Assembly: GCF_008065115.1 (NCBI RefSeq)
Contig: NZ_CP042913.1
Span: 1,958,338-2,022,337 of the forward strand
Source: Bythopirellula goksoeyrii
GTDB taxonomy: Bacteria; Planctomycetota; Planctomycetia; Pirellulales; Lacipirellulaceae
Length of the DNA stretch: 64,000 nucleotides
Reading direction: 5' to 3'
Every line of letters starts with the position of its first letter. The first letter of the stretch is position 1. This document shows positions 17,260-27,000 of the stretch, in pieces. The position numbers and the translations under genes were made by a program. Below the pieces are notes generated by a model. The model did no database searches. It saw only the letters and a list, made by a program, of their open reading frames with translations, and was not told where the DNA came from.

Positions 17260-19923
17260 ATGGCAAAAAATTCGACCAAAATGATCTACTACTTCGGCAA
17301 GACGAAGACCGAAGGCAATGGCAAGCAAAAGACTCTCCTGGGTGGCAAGGGTGCAAACCTAGCAGAAATGACCAGCATCGGATTGCCAGTCCCTCCAGGA
17401 TTCACGATCACGACCGAAGTTTGCGACCTTTATTATAAAAACAAGCAGAAGCTCCCGACCGGCTTGATGGATGAAGTGAAACGCAATGTCGGTATTATGG
17501 AGAAGGAACTCGGCAAGAAGTTTGGGGACACGAAGTCGCCGCTTCTGGTCTCCGTGCGCTCCGGTGCCGCCTCTTCGATGCCGGGCATGATGAACACGAT
17601 CTTGAATCTAGGACTCAATGATGAATCAGTCGTTGGTCTGGCAAACGCCACCGGCCAGAAGCGATTTGCCTACGATGCTTACCGCCGCTTAATCAATATG
17701 TATGGTGACGTTGTTTGTGGCGTCGATCACGAGCACTTTGAAGAGATCTTCGACAAGATCAAGAAGCGATACAAAGCAGCAACAGATAACGACGTGCCAT
17801 TGGAAGGCATGGTCAAACTTTGCGAGGAATACAAGAACGTATTCAAGAAGCACTACGGCAAGCCTTTTCCTCAAGAACCCATCAAGCAGTTGGAACTTGC
17901 CATCGAAGCAGTATTCAAGAGTTGGATGCAGCCACGTGCCGTCAAGTATCGTCAGGTGGAGAACATTACCGGCCTCTTGGGCACTGCCGTCAACGTTCAG
18001 TCCATGGTGTTCGGCAACATGGGCGACGAGTCGGGAACCGGCGTGGCATTCACTCGTAATCCCTCTACGGGCGAGAACAAGTTCTACGGCGAGTTCCTCA
18101 TCAACGCCCAGGGTGAAGATGTGGTCGCCGGTATCCGCACTCCCGAGCCCGTTGAGAAAATGGCCAAGTGGGACAAGAAGGCCTACGACCAGCTCATGAA
18201 GATCAAGGACCAACTTGAGAAGCACTACCGTGATGTGCAAGACATTGAGTTCACAATTGAGAACAAGAAACTCTACATGTTGCAGACCCGCAACGGCAAG
18301 CGCACCGGTGCTGCCGCGGTCAAGATTGCCTGCGACATGGTCAAAGAAAAGCTGATCACCGAGAAGGAAGCCGTTATGCGGATTCCGGCAGGTGACTTGA
18401 CTCAGCTCTTGCTTCCCAGCTTTACGCCAGCCGCTAAGCAGGCTGCGAAGAAGGACGGTCGTTTGCTCACCGTGGGCCTTCCTGCCTCGCCAGGTGCCGC
18501 CTTTGGCAAGCCTGCTTTCACCGCCGCTGAAGCAGTTGATCGCACCCTCGAAGGAGAGCAGGTCCTACTAGTGCGTAAGGAAACGAATCCCGAAGACATC
18601 GACGGCATGCACTCCGCCGCGGGTATTCTCACCAGCACAGGAGGAATGACGAGCCACGCTGCTGTAGTTGCCCGAGGTTGGGGCCGTTGCTGTGTTGCAG
18701 GAGCTGGAGAGATTCAAATCGACGAGAAGGCTCGCAAAATCAAAGTTGGTGGCAAGGTGTTTACCCATAAAGATGTGATCTCGATCGATGGTTCGACTGG
18801 GGAAGTCATGGAAGGTGAAATTGCCACTCAAAACCCCAAACTCTCCGGCGATTTTGCCACGGTGATGCAATGGGCCGACAAGTATCGCACGATGAAAGTT
18901 CGCACCAATGCCGACACGCCCAAGGATGCCAAGCGGGCACGTGATTTTGGTGCTCAAGGTATTGGCTTGTGCCGAACCGAACATATGTTCTTCGAAGGGG
19001 AGCGCATCATGGCGATGCGTGAGATGATCCTCGCCGAAAATGAAGAGGATCGGAAGAAAGCCCTGAAGAAACTCTTGCCTGTCCAACGGAAAGACTTCAT
19101 CGGCATCTTTACAGCCATGAAAGGGTTGCCAGTCACGATTCGTCTGCTTGATCCTCCCTTGCACGAGTTTCTCCCTCATGACGACAAGAGCCAAGCAGAA
19201 ATGGCCTCGCGACTCAATGTCAAACGGGCTGATGTTAAGAATCGGGTGAACGCCCTGCACGAACAGAACCCGATGCTCGGGCACCGTGGTTGTCGCTTGG
19301 CGGTCACCTATCCCGAGATTCTTGACATGCAGGTGACCGCGATTACCGAGGCTGTGATTGCCTGCAAGAGTAAGAAGATCGATGCCCAGGCTGAGATCAT
19401 GATTCCTCTGGTGGGGACAGCGACCGAACTTCAGATGCTTGGCGATCGAACCCGCCAGGTCATCGAGGACGTCAAAGCCGCCAAGAAGTACACCGGAAAG
19501 CTTGATATTCTGGTCGGCACAATGATCGAAATTCCTCGTGCCGCTCTCACTGCTGATGAAATCAGCCCCGTGGCCGACTTCTTCAGTTTCGGCACCAACG
19601 ACCTAACTCAGATGACTTTTGGTTACAGCCGTGACGATATCAACACGTTCCTCCCCGACTACTTGAGCGATGAAATCCTTCCGCGTGACCCATTCCAGTC
19701 ACTCGACACAAACGGTGTCGGTCAGTTAGTGCAAATGGGCGTGACCAAAGGACGCTCAGTGAAAAAGGACCTCAAGTGCGGCATCTGTGGCGAGCACGGC
19801 GGTGATCCCGACTCGATCCGATTCTGCAATGAGGTTGGATTGGATTACGTTTCGTGTAGTCCTTTCCGAGTTCCCATTGCCCGCCTTGCCGCCGCACAGG
19901 CTGCGTTGGCGAACGGCAAGTAG
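17260..19923 (+). CDS. ppdK: Pyruvate, phosphate dikinase
   Basis: 887 residues, standard length. It interconverts pyruvate, ATP and phosphate with PEP, AMP and pyrophosphate, working in gluconeogenesis or PPi-linked glycolysis. The ATP-grasp domain opens with 'LLGGKGANLAEMTSIGLPVP' and contains 'VSVRSGAASSMPGMMNT'. The swivelling domain has the phospho-His loop 'GGMTSHAAVVARGWGR' (His about 466). The TIM barrel ends with 'LKCGICGEHGGDPDS' (catalytic Cys about 843). All key residues are present. It is monocistronic. A hairpin at 19939-19968 follows. Confidence 0.97.
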   Translation: MAKNSTKMIYYFGKTKTEGNGKQKTLLGGKGANLAEMTSIGLPVPPGFTITTEVCDLYYKNKQKLPTGLMDEVKRNVGIMEKELGKKFGDTKSPLLVSVRSGAASSMPGMMNTILNLGLNDESVVGLANATGQKRFAYDAYRRLINMYGDVVCGVDHEHFEEIFDKIKKRYKAATDNDVPLEGMVKLCEEYKNVFKKHYGKPFPQEPIKQLELAIEAVFKSWMQPRAVKYRQVENITGLLGTAVNVQSMVFGNMGDESGTGVAFTRNPSTGENKFYGEFLINAQGEDVVAGIRTPEPVEKMAKWDKKAYDQLMKIKDQLEKHYRDVQDIEFTIENKKLYMLQTRNGKRTGAAAVKIACDMVKEKLITEKEAVMRIPAGDLTQLLLPSFTPAAKQAAKKDGRLLTVGLPASPGAAFGKPAFTAAEAVDRTLEGEQVLLVRKETNPEDIDGMHSAAGILTSTGGMTSHAAVVARGWGRCCVAGAGEIQIDEKARKIKVGGKVFTHKDVISIDGSTGEVMEGEIATQNPKLSGDFATVMQWADKYRTMKVRTNADTPKDAKRARDFGAQGIGLCRTEHMFFEGERIMAMREMILAENEEDRKKALKKLLPVQRKDFIGIFTAMKGLPVTIRLLDPPLHEFLPHDDKSQAEMASRLNVKRADVKNRVNALHEQNPMLGHRGCRLAVTYPEILDMQVTAITEAVIACKSKKIDAQAEIMIPLVGTATELQMLGDRTRQVIEDVKAAKKYTGKLDILVGTMIEIPRAALTADEISPVADFFSFGTNDLTQMTFGYSRDDINTFLPDYLSDEILPRDPFQSLDTNGVGQLVQMGVTKGRSVKKDLKCGICGEHGGDPDSIRFCNEVGLDYVSCSPFRVPIARLAAAQAALANGK

Positions 19924-19938
19924 ACATATGAGGTGTGC

Positions 19939-19968
19939 CGTCAGCGACTGGTCCTCCGGTCGCTGACG
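19939..19968. terminator. Hairpin between convergent ppdK and recQ
   Basis: A 10-bp stem (CGTCAGCGAC / GTCGCTGACG) with a 10-nt loop, placed in the 46-bp gap between two convergent stop codons. No T-run is present on either side, so it may be a rho-assisted or bidirectional terminator, or a dispersed repeat. Confidence 0.5.
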
Positions 19969-19969
19969 C

Positions 19970-21928
19970 TCACGGCTCGCCTACTACACTTTTTGCCAAT
20001 TCCAGTACTTCGGCGAACGGCACTCTATCCATTCTGCCAAAGTCCCGGTGTTTGCCTAGTTTTGCTCGTGTCGATGCAGGTGACTTGATCCCACACAAGA
20101 ATCGAGCGATTTGTCTCGGGCTGCGCAGCGCAGGGCTGTGTTCCGCTTGAAGCTGATTCACAACCGCTCGGTCTCTGTCAGTAATCTTCGAATACTGAGC
20201 CCGTGGCAATGTCTGTTGCGGATTCCCTTGACAGCGACCGCAGTGACCACAGTCATCGCGATCCTCGCCGAAATAATCGAGCAAATATCGCGTGTAGCAA
20301 CCGGGGCATTCGACCAGCGAAACTACCTTGCGTAGCCTTGCGATATCTTGTTCTTCGCGCTGCTCAAACTTTTCTTGCATAGTGCGGACCAAGTCTTCCA
20401 AGTCGGCAACACGCTTCACCACGCGATAGCCAAACCGCACACCAGAGGCTTGCAATAGGATGTCCCCTCGTTGATCCAAATAGTCGAGCGCCGCGACAAT
20501 TCTCTCGCGTGACTCCGATAGGCGCTCGCTCGCAGCAGCAACGTCGATCGTCAGCCAAGTCTTTCCTTTCCTGGCCAACTTAAAAATACTACGGAGAAAA
20601 TCAGCTCGCTCGGCGTTGAATTGCTCCAATATCGTCTGCGAAGGCCTCAGCGGTTGGAACTTGTACTCGGTGTATTTTGGCCCGGTCGATTGTAGGACCC
20701 CTTCCAGTTCGAGGTAAGTAAGCAGAGTTTTTACGACCAGATCGCGCACGTCGTGTCGCCCCGACAGATCGTACACGGAGACCTCGATCTCATCTCTGCC
20801 CGCCAAAAGTTCTCTTGTTAATTCTCTCACCCCCTCCTCAGTTGGTGTGTCGCCGTATGAGAAATTCTCTAGAGTGACTAAGTCGTCGCGGCAGGCCAGC
20901 ATTTCGCACACCGCCGGTTTGCCATCCCGTCCCGCGCGGCCGATCTCCTGCTGATAGCTCTCAAGGCTTTTAGGCAGATTGAAGTGATAAACCCCGCGAA
21001 TGTCAGCCTTATCGATTCCCATGCCAAAGGCGATCGTCGCCACAACGATCATGTCGTCGGCAGCCATGAAATCTTCTTGCACTTTGGTTCGCTCTTCGGT
21101 TTTCATCCCCGCGTGGTAGGCCCTTGCATTGAAGCCCTTGTCTTTCAGAAAAGCCGAGACCTGCTCCGCCGTTTTCTGCAGAGTGACATAGACGATGGCC
21201 GGTTCACCTCGATGGGATGAGAGTTTCTTCACAAGCACACGATGCCGTTCTCGATCATCGCAAGCCGTCACATTGATCTCCAAATTTGCTCGATAGAAGC
21301 CCGTATGTACAACGTGTTCTGGCTCGACGCTAAATGCTTCGGCAATGTCGTCGACGACTTCAGGCGTGGCAGTCGCCGTCAGAGCCAGCACTCGCTCGAC
21401 ATTCAGTCTCTTAGCCAGGTCCGCGATACGGAGGTAATCGGGCCGAAAATTGTGCCCCCAAGCACTGATGCAATGTGCCTCATCCACCGCTAACAGCGCG
21501 ATCTTCTGCTGAGCTAGAAGCTGCAAGAAACGTTCATTCGCCAGACGTTCCGGGGACACATACAACAGGCGGGTACGACCGCTCCGCAAATCGTCATAAA
21601 CCTGGACCGCCTCTGCCCGATCTAAGCTCGAATCAAGCCGCGCCGCACAGATGTTCTTGGCCTGCAGGAAGTCGATCTGGTCCTTCATGAGCGCAATCAG
21701 CGGCGAAATGACTACCGTCAGCCCATCCAAGAGTATCGCCGGCAACTGATAACAGAGGCTCTTCCCGGAGCCCGTGGGAAAGATCGCCACCGACGAGTGC
21801 CCGGCGAGCAACTGCCGAATCGCCTGCTCCTGCCCTGGCCGGTAGCCGTCGAAACCAAACACTTCCTTGAGAACTTCATTTGCACGATCCATCATCACGG
21901 GCTTCCGTTCAAGAGTAGCGGTAGACAT
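19970..21928 (-). CDS. recQ: ATP-dependent DNA helicase RecQ
   Basis: 652 residues. A 3'-5' helicase used in recombination and fork repair. Walker A 'FPTGSGKS' is at residues 50-57, DEAH at 149-152, and the aromatic-rich loop reads 'HCISAWGHNFRPDY', where the family usually has Asp in place of that Asn. Domain 2 has 'GRAGRDGKPAVCEM'. The zinc site is 'CPGCYTRYLLDYFGEDRDDC', then 'GHC..C'. Winged-helix and HRDC-type ends follow (HRDFGRMDRVPFAEVL). A GAGGAG site precedes the ATG. A LexA-like palindrome lies 45 bp upstream, suggesting SOS control. Confidence 0.96.
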   Translation of the reverse strand: MSTATLERKPVMMDRANEVLKEVFGFDGYRPGQEQAIRQLLAGHSSVAIFPTGSGKSLCYQLPAILLDGLTVVISPLIALMKDQIDFLQAKNICAARLDSSLDRAEAVQVYDDLRSGRTRLLYVSPERLANERFLQLLAQQKIALLAVDEAHCISAWGHNFRPDYLRIADLAKRLNVERVLALTATATPEVVDDIAEAFSVEPEHVVHTGFYRANLEINVTACDDRERHRVLVKKLSSHRGEPAIVYVTLQKTAEQVSAFLKDKGFNARAYHAGMKTEERTKVQEDFMAADDMIVVATIAFGMGIDKADIRGVYHFNLPKSLESYQQEIGRAGRDGKPAVCEMLACRDDLVTLENFSYGDTPTEEGVRELTRELLAGRDEIEVSVYDLSGRHDVRDLVVKTLLTYLELEGVLQSTGPKYTEYKFQPLRPSQTILEQFNAERADFLRSIFKLARKGKTWLTIDVAAASERLSESRERIVAALDYLDQRGDILLQASGVRFGYRVVKRVADLEDLVRTMQEKFEQREEQDIARLRKVVSLVECPGCYTRYLLDYFGEDRDDCGHCGRCQGNPQQTLPRAQYSKITDRDRAVVNQLQAEHSPALRSPRQIARFLCGIKSPASTRAKLGKHRDFGRMDRVPFAEVLELAKSVVGEP

Positions 21929-21972
21929 GGCTTGCTCCTCGCTGGTTTAGTGTTTTGAGAAGGGATCTGGAT

Positions 21973-21992
21973 ATGTGAACAAATGTTCACAT
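21973..21992. promoter_or_regulatory. LexA/SOS-box-like palindrome upstream of recQ
   Basis: Perfect 8-bp arms ATGTGAAC / GTTCACAT around AAAT. The core GAAC-N4-GTTC equals the Gram-positive-type LexA box. It is 45 bp before the recQ start codon, in a plausible operator position. It does not match Rex, whose arms are spaced by 4 bases as TTGTGAA-N4-TTCACAA. Confidence 0.55.
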
Positions 21993-22137
21993 CTACCCAA
22001 GGTACCGTAGTCCCAGGAGGTTGCAAGCACTTTCTTTTAAAAATTGCTGACAATTTAGCCAACCTAGCGTGCCGCCTCCGCCGATCGGAAATCGACTAAC
22101 CGGGGCGAGAGTAACGCAAATAGTGATTTTCATGAAA

Positions 22138-23178
22138 TCAAGGCTCGAAGACCGTCACCCCACATCCGGAGTAGTCTTGCATTCCTGCCAGCTCCTGAGG
22201 CGCGCTTTCCAGAGGCAAAACACGATCGATCAGCCGCTCGGGAGTCAGCTTACCAGCTTCGATCAACTTGAATAGTTCAGGATACGCATGGGCCTGCATA
22301 CCGTGACTCCCGACCATCTGTATTTCCCAGCCGATGAGGCGACTCATCGGAGTCGCTGGGAGCGATTCCACTTCCGTGAGCAATCCCACCTGTACATGCC
22401 GTCCTCGTTTACGAAGCGAAAGGACTGAATTGGTATAAGTCACACTGCTACCCAACGCGTCCAAAGAAACGTCTGCCCCCCGACCGGTCAACTCGTGAAT
22501 CGCGGCGGGGATATCTTCGGTTTCTCGTGCGTTGAGAATTGCTTCGGCACCGAGTTGTTCTGCCAATAGCAGTGGTTCCGCACGAATGTCGACGGCTATC
22601 ACCCTGGCACCCAGCGCCACTCCAATCATGACTGCCGAAAGCCCAACTCCTCCACAACCGTGAACTGCCAGCCACAACCCTTGCTTGACTTCCCCTTGCA
22701 CGGCTACCGCGCGAAAGGCAGTCGCCATGCGGCATCCGAGACTGGCTGCAGCCACACTGGATAAGGAATCAGGAAGGGGCACCAGATTTTCTTCGGCATA
22801 TCGCACCGAGACTAGCTCCGCAAACGATCCCCAACCAGTGAATCCTGGCTGAAACTGGTTATCACATACTTGCTGGTTGCCGCTCGTGCATTCCGGACAA
22901 TTGCCGCAGCCAGCGACGAACGGCATCGTAACCCGTTGTCCCAGAAGGGCAGGGCGGACCTTGTCGCCCACCGCCACTACTTCCCCGGCAAACTCGTGGC
23001 CGGGCACGTGAGGAAGAGTCTGGATATCAGGATCGCGGCCCTGCCATCCGTGCCAGTCGCTACGACACAGTCCCGTTGCCTCGACACGGATCACGGCACC
23101 ATCGGGCGCCGGAGTAGGATCGGGCACCATTTCCATGGAAGGTTGTTCGCCAAAGCGGTGATATACGACGGCCTGCAT
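22138..23178 (-). CDS. Zinc-dependent alcohol dehydrogenase (MDR family)
   Basis: 346 residues. The catalytic zinc ligands appear in 'GLCRSDWHGW' (Cys) and 'PGHEFAGEVV' (His, Glu). The structural zinc motif is 'CGNCPECTSGNQQVC'. The Rossmann fold 'LAVHGCGGVGLSAVMIGVAL' carries G-C-G-G-V-G and is followed by 'VIAVDIRAEPL', whose Asp suggests NAD rather than NADP. The substrate cannot be told; the family covers primary and secondary alcohols and polyols. It stands alone. The start lacks a strong ribosome site. The 209-bp gap to recQ holds only the LexA-like box. Confidence 0.88.
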   Translation of the reverse strand: MQAVVYHRFGEQPSMEMVPDPTPAPDGAVIRVEATGLCRSDWHGWQGRDPDIQTLPHVPGHEFAGEVVAVGDKVRPALLGQRVTMPFVAGCGNCPECTSGNQQVCDNQFQPGFTGWGSFAELVSVRYAEENLVPLPDSLSSVAAASLGCRMATAFRAVAVQGEVKQGLWLAVHGCGGVGLSAVMIGVALGARVIAVDIRAEPLLLAEQLGAEAILNARETEDIPAAIHELTGRGADVSLDALGSSVTYTNSVLSLRKRGRHVQVGLLTEVESLPATPMSRLIGWEIQMVGSHGMQAHAYPELFKLIEAGKLTPERLIDRVLPLESAPQELAGMQDYSGCGVTVFEP

Positions 23179-23260
23179 GGCGAAGAAACAATTTCCAACT
23201 GAGAGTTTCTTGAGTAATCTCCGGTCACTTACGTTGCCGGTGGGTGCCTAACGAATGCGA

Positions 23261-23842
23261 TTATTGACACACAGCCCACCCCATTACCAGTGGCACGTAC
23301 TCTCCATCGACGATCTGCCACAAGTTGCCGTAGACATTAACGACACCCAAGCGGCGCTTGCCGTGCCATTCCCAGCGCTCGCTGGTAAGCATGTCAAACA
23401 CCCTGGCAGAAGTCGTGTAACTCAAGAGCTTCCAATTACCTGATGCATCCAGTTGTGCAGCAGGGGACCTGCCCAAGCCTTCGATATCTTGCTTCAGTCG
23501 AGGAACTCGCTCTTCCAAGATTCTTTCTTGATCTTGTTCAGAGAGTCTTAGATCGAATCGGCTCGTGGGTAAAATCGTTCCCTCACCAAAGGCATACTCA
23601 AAAGTGTTCTCTTCTGTGGCAAATCCCCACACGCGTCGCTTGAGCACGGAAGAATAGAAATAGTAGGCATACCCGGGCTTGATCTCACTCGGCGGAACCA
23701 GAACAAGCCCTGTGTTGTCGTCTCTGGGGGTGAGGCGGTATACATTTTGGTGGTCGTCTGCAGGAATTGATTCCTGGGCGGCCACTGTCGGGCACCAAAC
23801 AGTGGCAAGTAGCAGGGCAATCATGTTGGAATACAATCGCAT
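23261..23842 (-). CDS. Secreted protein of unknown function
   Basis: 193 residues. A signal peptide (MIALLLATVWCPTVAAQ) is followed by a mixed alpha/beta sequence with no family I recognise. Notable parts are 'GLVLVPPSEIKPGYAYYFYS', 'RRVWGFATEENTFEYAFGEG', an amphipathic segment (RFDLRLSEQDQERILEERVPRL) broken at 'LSEQDQERILEERV', and a C-terminal 'WEWHGKRRLGVVNVYGNLWQ'. A GAGG site lies before the ATG. No neighbour explains it. Confidence 0.6.
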   Translation of the reverse strand: MRLYSNMIALLLATVWCPTVAAQESIPADDHQNVYRLTPRDDNTGLVLVPPSEIKPGYAYYFYSSVLKRRVWGFATEENTFEYAFGEGTILPTSRFDLRLSEQDQERILEERVPRLKQDIEGLGRSPAAQLDASGNWKLLSYTTSARVFDMLTSERWEWHGKRRLGVVNVYGNLWQIVDGEYVPLVMGWAVCQ

Positions 23843-24062
23843 GAATTCGGCCTCATTGAGTTCTTTATAATATGGTTGGCGGAGAATTCGCCTATCCCAG
23901 TATACCTCGCATAATGCCGCAAATAGCGCATTTTCAACGGTTTTTTGCTGCTAGCAGGTCCATAAATGCAGTGGGTTCTGCCCTCCAGGGGAGTGCGGCA
24001 TTCTGTTACACTTCGTCGCTATTTTCTTTCGCAGATTCCCCAGTCATTCCTTTTACATCACC

Positions 24063-27000
24063 ATGCTTAAAGCCTTAGAACTCAACGGCTTCAAGAGCTT
24101 TGCCGACCGTACGCGGCTGGAATTTCCCAGCGGCATCACGGCGGTGGTGGGGCCCAATGGTTCGGGGAAATCAAACGTTGTCGACGCAATCAAGTGGGTG
24201 CTAGGGAGTCAGAGTGCCAAAGCGTTGCGTGGCTCGGAGATGACGGATGTCATTTTTAGTGGCTCGCGGAGTCGTAAGCAGGCGAATGCCGCTGAAGTAA
24301 CGCTTACCTTTGATAACTCAGCTCGCATTCTGGATGTCGACGAAGAAGAAGTGCATGTCACACGACGCGTTCTGCGTAGTGGCGAAGCGGAATACCTCTT
24401 GAATCGTGAAGTCTGCCGCCTGCGCGATATCCGCGAAATCTTCGCGGGTATCGGTGTTACGACGGGTGCCTACAGTATCATCGAGCAAGGCAAGGTTGAT
24501 GCCCTCTTGCAGTCTTCTGCGAAAGAGCGGCGATTGATTTTCGAAGAAGCAGCCGGGGTAAGCCGCTTCAAGCTCAAGCGGCAAGAAGCGACCCGTCGAC
24601 TGGAGCGAATCGAACAAAACCTGCTGCGACTTTCTGACATCGTCGAAGAACTCGAATCACGCTTGCGGAGCGTAAGAAGCCAAGCGGGGAGGGCACGCAA
24701 ATACAAAGAGTTCTCTGACCGCCTTCGTGAGTTGCGAACTCAAGTTGGTTTGGCCGACTGGCGAAAACTGTCAGAAAACCTTGAAATTGCTCAGCGAGAA
24801 GCGGAGTCCCTGCGTGCCGAAGTGGATGAAGTCCGAAAGGCAGTTGCAATTCACGACGAAGAATTACAGTCTGTGGAAAAAGCGACCGACAACCTGCAGG
24901 CTCAATCCCACGAGGCCACTTCCCAGGCAACTTCGGTAAGAGAACGAATTGCCCAGAATGAATCCTTGCGTCGTAGCCAACTCGCCCGAGGGGATGAACT
25001 TGTTGAGGAGACTCAGCGGCTTGAGAAACAGTTGCTCTCGATGAGCACCCGTGCCGGCAGTGCTCAGCAATTGGTCGCTGAAACAAGTGCCCAGCTGCAG
25101 CAGTCCGAAACACGATACAGTGAACTCGAAGGCCAGGCAAAAGAACGGCAGGCGGAACTGAATCTTGCCCAGGAGGCATTGGCTCAATGTCGTAGTGACC
25201 TAGCTGCTTGTCGAAGCAAGACAACGGAGGCCTTTCGTGAAGCCACCCAGCTTGAACACCGCATTCATGTCTTAGAATCTCAGCATACCGAGGCGGTTGC
25301 AACGGGAGATCGAAATCGCGTTGAAGCCGACGAAGCCAGAGAAGCAAAGGCAGAGTCGAGTGGCCATTTTGCCATCGCCAACGATCTGCTGCGCCAACAG
25401 GAGGGAATTGCTCAACAAACCCAGCAAGAACTTCTTGCTACCCAGGAGAAACTTCGTGAACACCGTAGCCAGTTGGCTAAATCACAGGCAGCCCTTGCAG
25501 ATCTCAAGGGTCGGCTTAGCGGTGCCAAAGAACGCTCCCTCGTGCTTGAGGAGTTGGAGCGGCAACTGGACGGTTTGAGTGCCGGAACCAAAGAAGTGTT
25601 GCGCTTGGCCAAGGCAGAGCCAGACGGACCCTTTGGCAAGGTGCGAGGTGTAGTTGCCGATCTATTGCATGTTGATGCCGATACGGCGTCGATCGTCGAA
25701 ATTGCCTTAGGAGAACGTGCGAACTGCTTGGTGATCGAGCAAGTCGATTCCCGCATGGTGGAAATGGCTGAGGCGGATTGGCTCGGTCGCACGAGTTTCT
25801 TGCGACTCGATGTGCCGTCGCCCGCTAGCGCCGTTGATCGAATTGATCTCTCTGATGAGCCCGGAATAATTGGCCGTGCTGACCAATTCGTCGAAATCGC
25901 TCCGGACCTGGCTCCACTTACTCGAAGGCTGCTAGCTCGGCACTGGTTCGTAGACTCACTCAAGACGGCTTTTAGCTTGTCCAAAGGAATCGGGCGAGGG
26001 CTAAACTTCGTCACTGCTGTGGGGGAAGTGCTCTCCGCAGATGGCACGCTAACGGTTGGACCTCGTCAAGCCTCGATGGGACTCTTGTCCCGCCGTAGTG
26101 AGCTACGCGCCCTTGTGGACGAAATCCGGGACATGCAGCACAAAATTCTCTCCCAGCAGGAACACTGTTCGGATTTGGAATCCGCCGTCCAGTCCGATGA
26201 ACAGAACCTTGCGAAATTGAGTGCCCAGCAAGAGAAGGCAACTCGTGCGGTCAACGAGTCCATGATGAAGGTCGCATCGGCGCGTGACCGTCTTGACAGG
26301 GCGAATGAGACGCTTGCCGAAGCAGAAGCTCAGCTCAAAGCTGCCGATGAGAAGGCGACCGCAGCAGCCAATGAAATGGCCGATGTGAAGAGCCAACTCG
26401 CCAATCGGCATGTGAGTCAAGAACAACTCCAGCACCAACTTAATTTATACACGGAGCAAGCCACTCGACTGGAACAGCAGGTCACGGGTCTCCAACCGAG
26501 CCTCACGGACATCCGCGTTGCCTTGGCCCGTAGCGAACAACGCCGCGATGGTCTCCGCCATCAGATGGAACAGCTTCGCCGGGACCACGAGGAGCATGAC
26601 CAAGCCTTGGCGGAAACTAGGCAACGAGCGGTCGTCTGCCGCACGCAACAAGAATCGCTCAGGCAGTCGGTCCTCGACCTTACCAGCGAGTTGGCAGAGC
26701 TCTATGGTAAGAAAGACCGCCTTACCAATGAACTCCTCGAATGGAACAGCCGCCTCGAGCAACTTCGCAAGGAGCGGTCTACCTCAAGCCGCAATGCCGA
26801 ATCGCTTCGCTCACAACTATTGGAAAAGCAATCTCGTCTTCAGCAATTCGATCACCGGCACCAGCAAGGAGATGGCCAGCGAAAAGAAATTGCAGAACGA
26901 CTGGCTGAGGACTACGGCCTCGATATTGCCATGCTGGCAGTCACCGAGCCCCCCGTGGAAATCTCGGATCGTGCTGCAGTCGAAGCGGAGATTCGCACCT

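Noticed and set aside
18568-19284. Minus-strand frame of 238 codons inside ppdK
   Set aside because: It is antisense to a complete, highly conserved gene; codon pattern follows ppdK.
21973-21992. Reading the recQ upstream palindrome as a Rex operator
   Set aside because: Rex sites have TTGTGAA and TTCACAA arms 4 bases apart; here the GTGAA/TTCAC arms are 6 apart and the GAAC-N4-GTTC core fits LexA better.
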